Positions 61,131-64,000 of a stretch of 64,000 nt of DNA are shown one piece after another (position 1 is the stretch's first letter; each line of letters opens with the position of its first letter). The translations under genes were made by a program, and so were the position numbers. The notes under the pieces are model-generated. The model was not told where the DNA came from. It saw only the letters and a list, made by a program, of their open reading frames with translations, and searched no databases. Origin of the DNA: Corella eumyota (Eukaryota; Chordata; Ascidiacea; Phlebobranchia; Corellidae); the NCBI GenBank assembly GCA_963082875.1, contig OY720098.1, positions 18,476,001 to 18,540,000 of the forward strand. The letters run 5' to 3'.

Positions 61131-64000
61131 TCTAAAAAAAAAAATAATGTTTAAAACATGAACAACAACGCCTTCTACTAAAAAATGAGCCTACTAATAA
61201 AAACCTAAAAAGTAAAGGTCAATTTTTAGGTCATTAATAATTAAAAGAATTAATAATGTAATGCAATACCACAGTTATTAATATTTAATCCAAAAATTTT
61301 TACCTTAAAATTTCAACTCAAATAAATAAATATAAATTACCACTATAATAATATATACAACCTAATAAATAGTTAAACAAGATATTTTTTAGTATTTTTA
61401 TTAGTAAAGTTTGGTATTGACATAATATAACCAATTGTCAGTTAATATTTTAGTTGTTACGTCACAAGTTTTATTGTTTAAAACTTCTTAGAACGACTTA
61501 ACGAGCTCGCGACATCGTGGTTTTGCATTCGTTGTTTACATCACAATGACATAACAATATAAGATTATGACCTCTTAAATAACGCATTGTTTACGATTTA
61601 CTTGTAAGTCTGAACCTCTAATTTTTTAGTTTGTATGTGAAACATATTTTAAGTTCTTTTGACAAAGTTTGTGTAAATAAATGGGATTTTAGCAGTTTTT
61701 GTCAAGTTTGTATACATTTTTGCTCTTTAGGGGCATAGAAAACACGACAATATAATATACTTAAAGTTAACAACTTTAAATAGATATTTAAGATATTTTA
61801 TATATTTGTTTACGAAATATGTCGTCATCGGAACATAAATTTCCATATTAAGTAATTACCTTCTAAAACCTTGTTTAATTGTAAGTGGATAAGTAGGTAA
61901 AGCCAATTAAACCCTACAAATCTTCTTTAAATTTAAAAAATAAAGTGCCTTAATACGAGATAAATAATAAGTATATTTACTTTACTTAGACTTTGTAAAA
62001 TTTAAAATGTTAAATCCTATCTTTGTGAGAAACGTGCTAGTTAAATTGATAGAGAAATGATAATCCAAAACTATTTGCTTAAATACGGGCGAGGCAATAA
62101 ATACACCAACCTTAAACTTACAAAGTCAATCAAATAAAAAAAACATTATAAAGTGTAAAGGCTAATACATTACTTATGTAAATAAGATATTAAGTTTGGT
62201 TTGGTAAGTGTTCTCAACTTAAAAACTTTAACATTTAAATAGTTTTTGTTTGAAACAAAAAAATATGATTTGTTTAAAACAAAAAAGTGGTTTGATCTTT
62301 TTGCTTAGTGCACCAATAAACTATTGATTGCATTGTTTAAATAGTTTTTGTCACAACCTAAACATTTAGCAAAGTTATTACTTCTAAGACCAATCAAATA
62401 AGTTTAAATGTAAAATTCAAACTCTTACATCTAAGAAACTGACAATTAAAACGTCAAAGTTTATGTTCAGTTAAATTTTTAACAACCCAAAAGTGGTAAC
62501 TTCCTTTTACAAGGATATAAACCGCATTTAAAAGAAGGTTAACCCTACCAACACCTGTTCAAGATAAGGTTACAAGAGGTTAAAAGATCAATTGTGTGGT
62601 AATAAACACGTTGGTGGCATATTGAGAATAATATTTTCAATAAATAAGCTTAATTTTGCTTAACTGTGTTGATTCCCAATGTTTATAAGAATGTTGTGAT
62701 ATAAAACTTCAAATCTAGGAAAGTTTAATTTCTAAATATATCAACAAAGGTTCCTAATTCTAATTAAGCATGTAAAATTGCTGATTAAGATCTTCGAAAA
62801 ACTTGTCAATATCTTAAAACTCCTGACTTGGTAAATTTACAAATTAACCTAAAGTGAAAATTTTAAACCAATAAAAAATTTGTAAAAGAAAATATTATCA
62901 ACAAAAATTGTGCCAATTTCATTAAAGTGTTATTACTAAAAACATTAATAAATAATCTTTTTTCATACATTATTTAAACTCTTCCAAATAAATGACAATA
63001 CTTTGAAAGAATACATCAAGGCAAACAATATCATTAACATTTAAAATTTATAGGACACGTCATTATCCAATTACTTTTAAGTTTAAGTCATTATTGTTTA
63101 TTAAACTACATTAAATTAATCCCGAAGTGTATTTGTATGTAAACTGTATTGAACAACTTAATCCCAATTTATAAAAGTCCCAAAAAAAGTTTCCAATTTG
63201 GTACATATAATATATATATTCAGAATAAAAATATGTTTCGTTGAAACATTGTTTCTTTAAATTGATGACATTTAATGTATGACTAAAAAAGATAAAATCG
63301 TATAAGTATGGGGATTTTTAGTTGTTTTAAAATCTTATTCCTAACTTTTGCAACAAGTTGCTTAAATGTTAGGTCAGAACGGTGCAATTTGTATCAAATG
63401 TTCTGGCAATTTTGCAACTTAATGGACGATCAATTTTGACAGATGATCAGAACAAGCAACCGTTCAGATCAAATCTCAAAATATCCTTTCTTTTTAACAT
63501 GATTCTTTTAATGGTTTTGCCGCCAGCGTTTACCAAACAATGCATTAACAATATGACGTATGCTCGATGTGGTTAATTTAAAACAGATCACAAGAAATGT
63601 AAAACTTGATTGTTATCAACAGTCGAAATGCTGACCACCGCGTAAATTTTGCTTTAAAATTGGCCAATTTTAATCTACTCCAACGCAAATATCTATGAAA
63701 ATAGATTTATCAATAACGAAGATTTGTGATTTGTAATGCAGATCAACCAAGATAAAAACTTGTTAAATTTATATCTACTTAAAAAACCTTTATATTTCTC
63801 TAAATTAAAATTGCCCAATTTAAAATTACACCAACGCATATGTTAATATAAATACACTCTTCTTTGTAAAATGTTAGTCATTTTTAATACATTAGCATGT
63901 TAGACAAAAATGTATTATAATTTAAATGTGTTTAACTTTTAAAACCCACTAATATATCTTTGTCTAGTCTTTTAAAGTGCGTGACGTGATTACAAAACTC
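61131..64000. other. Region upstream of ZP gene, no gene recognised
   Basis: 2.9 kb of AT-rich sequence with the promoter of the ZP gene presumably near its right-hand side of the start at 61130. A 64-codon frame at 63382-63576 (+) has a hydrophobic run (NMILLMVLPPAF) but no family resemblance or flanking splice evidence. No SINE copy was seen here, unlike most of the rest of the window. Confidence 0.4.

Noticed and set aside
63382-63576. 64-codon frame near the right edge
   Set aside because: Starts and ends in AT-rich sequence with no codon bias or similarity I can point to.
1-64000. CRISPR arrays, bacterial operons, origins or prophage
   Set aside because: Intron-rich metazoan genes throughout; no array of spaced direct repeats and no prokaryotic gene seen. 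No retrovirus-like or Polinton-like element was recognised either.

Overview
The window looks like nuclear DNA of a tunicate, most likely a Ciona species. It is AT-rich and gene-dense. Genes have many short introns with GT...(T)nAG borders, intergenic spacers are small, and the proteins are clearly chordate or metazoan (RAB3GAP1, pinin, LSM6, MOZART2, SKIC8/WDR61, RNF4, ODAD3/CCDC151). A tRNA-derived SINE of about 280 bp recurs at least fifteen times in both orientations. The species call is inference; no search was run. Gene models below were built by hand from codon phase and splice sites.

Layout. 1-13502 (-): a large lipid-transfer protein (apolipoprotein B / apolipophorin / vitellogenin superfamily) of at least 33 exons, running off the left edge. 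13957-19992 (-): a complete SLC6 transporter most like glycine transporters, 15 exons. 20452-25214 (+): a coiled-coil protein resembling ODAD3/CCDC151, the outer dynein arm docking subunit, 11 exons. 26150-28916 (-): an RNF4-type SUMO-targeted ubiquitin ligase, 6 exons. 30245-31753 (+): a small secreted cysteine-rich orphan, 4 exons. 32662-37442 (-): RAB3GAP1, 4 exons with a 3-kb last exon. 38201-38674 (+): MZT2. 38922-39839 (+): SKIC8/WDR61. 40304-44847 (-): pinin, 9 exons. 45337-45582 (+): LSM6. 46202-52000 (-): a 1454-aa protein joining a DUF294-like nucleotidyltransferase motif to helical, TPR-like repeats. 52131-52630 (+): a doubtful mini-gene. 53455-61130 (-): a type I membrane ZP-domain protein, 8 exons. 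61131-64000: no gene recognised.

The genes do not form one pathway. Several are housekeeping genes in head-to-head pairs with spacers of 130-760 bp (SLC6/ODAD3, RAB3GAP1/MZT2, pinin/LSM6), suggesting shared promoters. MZT2 and SKIC8 are intronless, same-strand and 247 bp apart, with a spliceable AG just before the second start, so trans-splicing is possible. The lipid-transfer protein, SLC6 carrier, cysteine-rich protein and ZP protein are secretory-pathway products.

The parts most worth a second look are the nucleotidyltransferase-TPR protein, the cysteine-rich orphan, repeat arrays carrying tRNA B-box-like sequence next to splice donors in the ZP gene, a hAT-type MITE in pinin, and an apparent alternative 3' end in the lipid-transfer gene.
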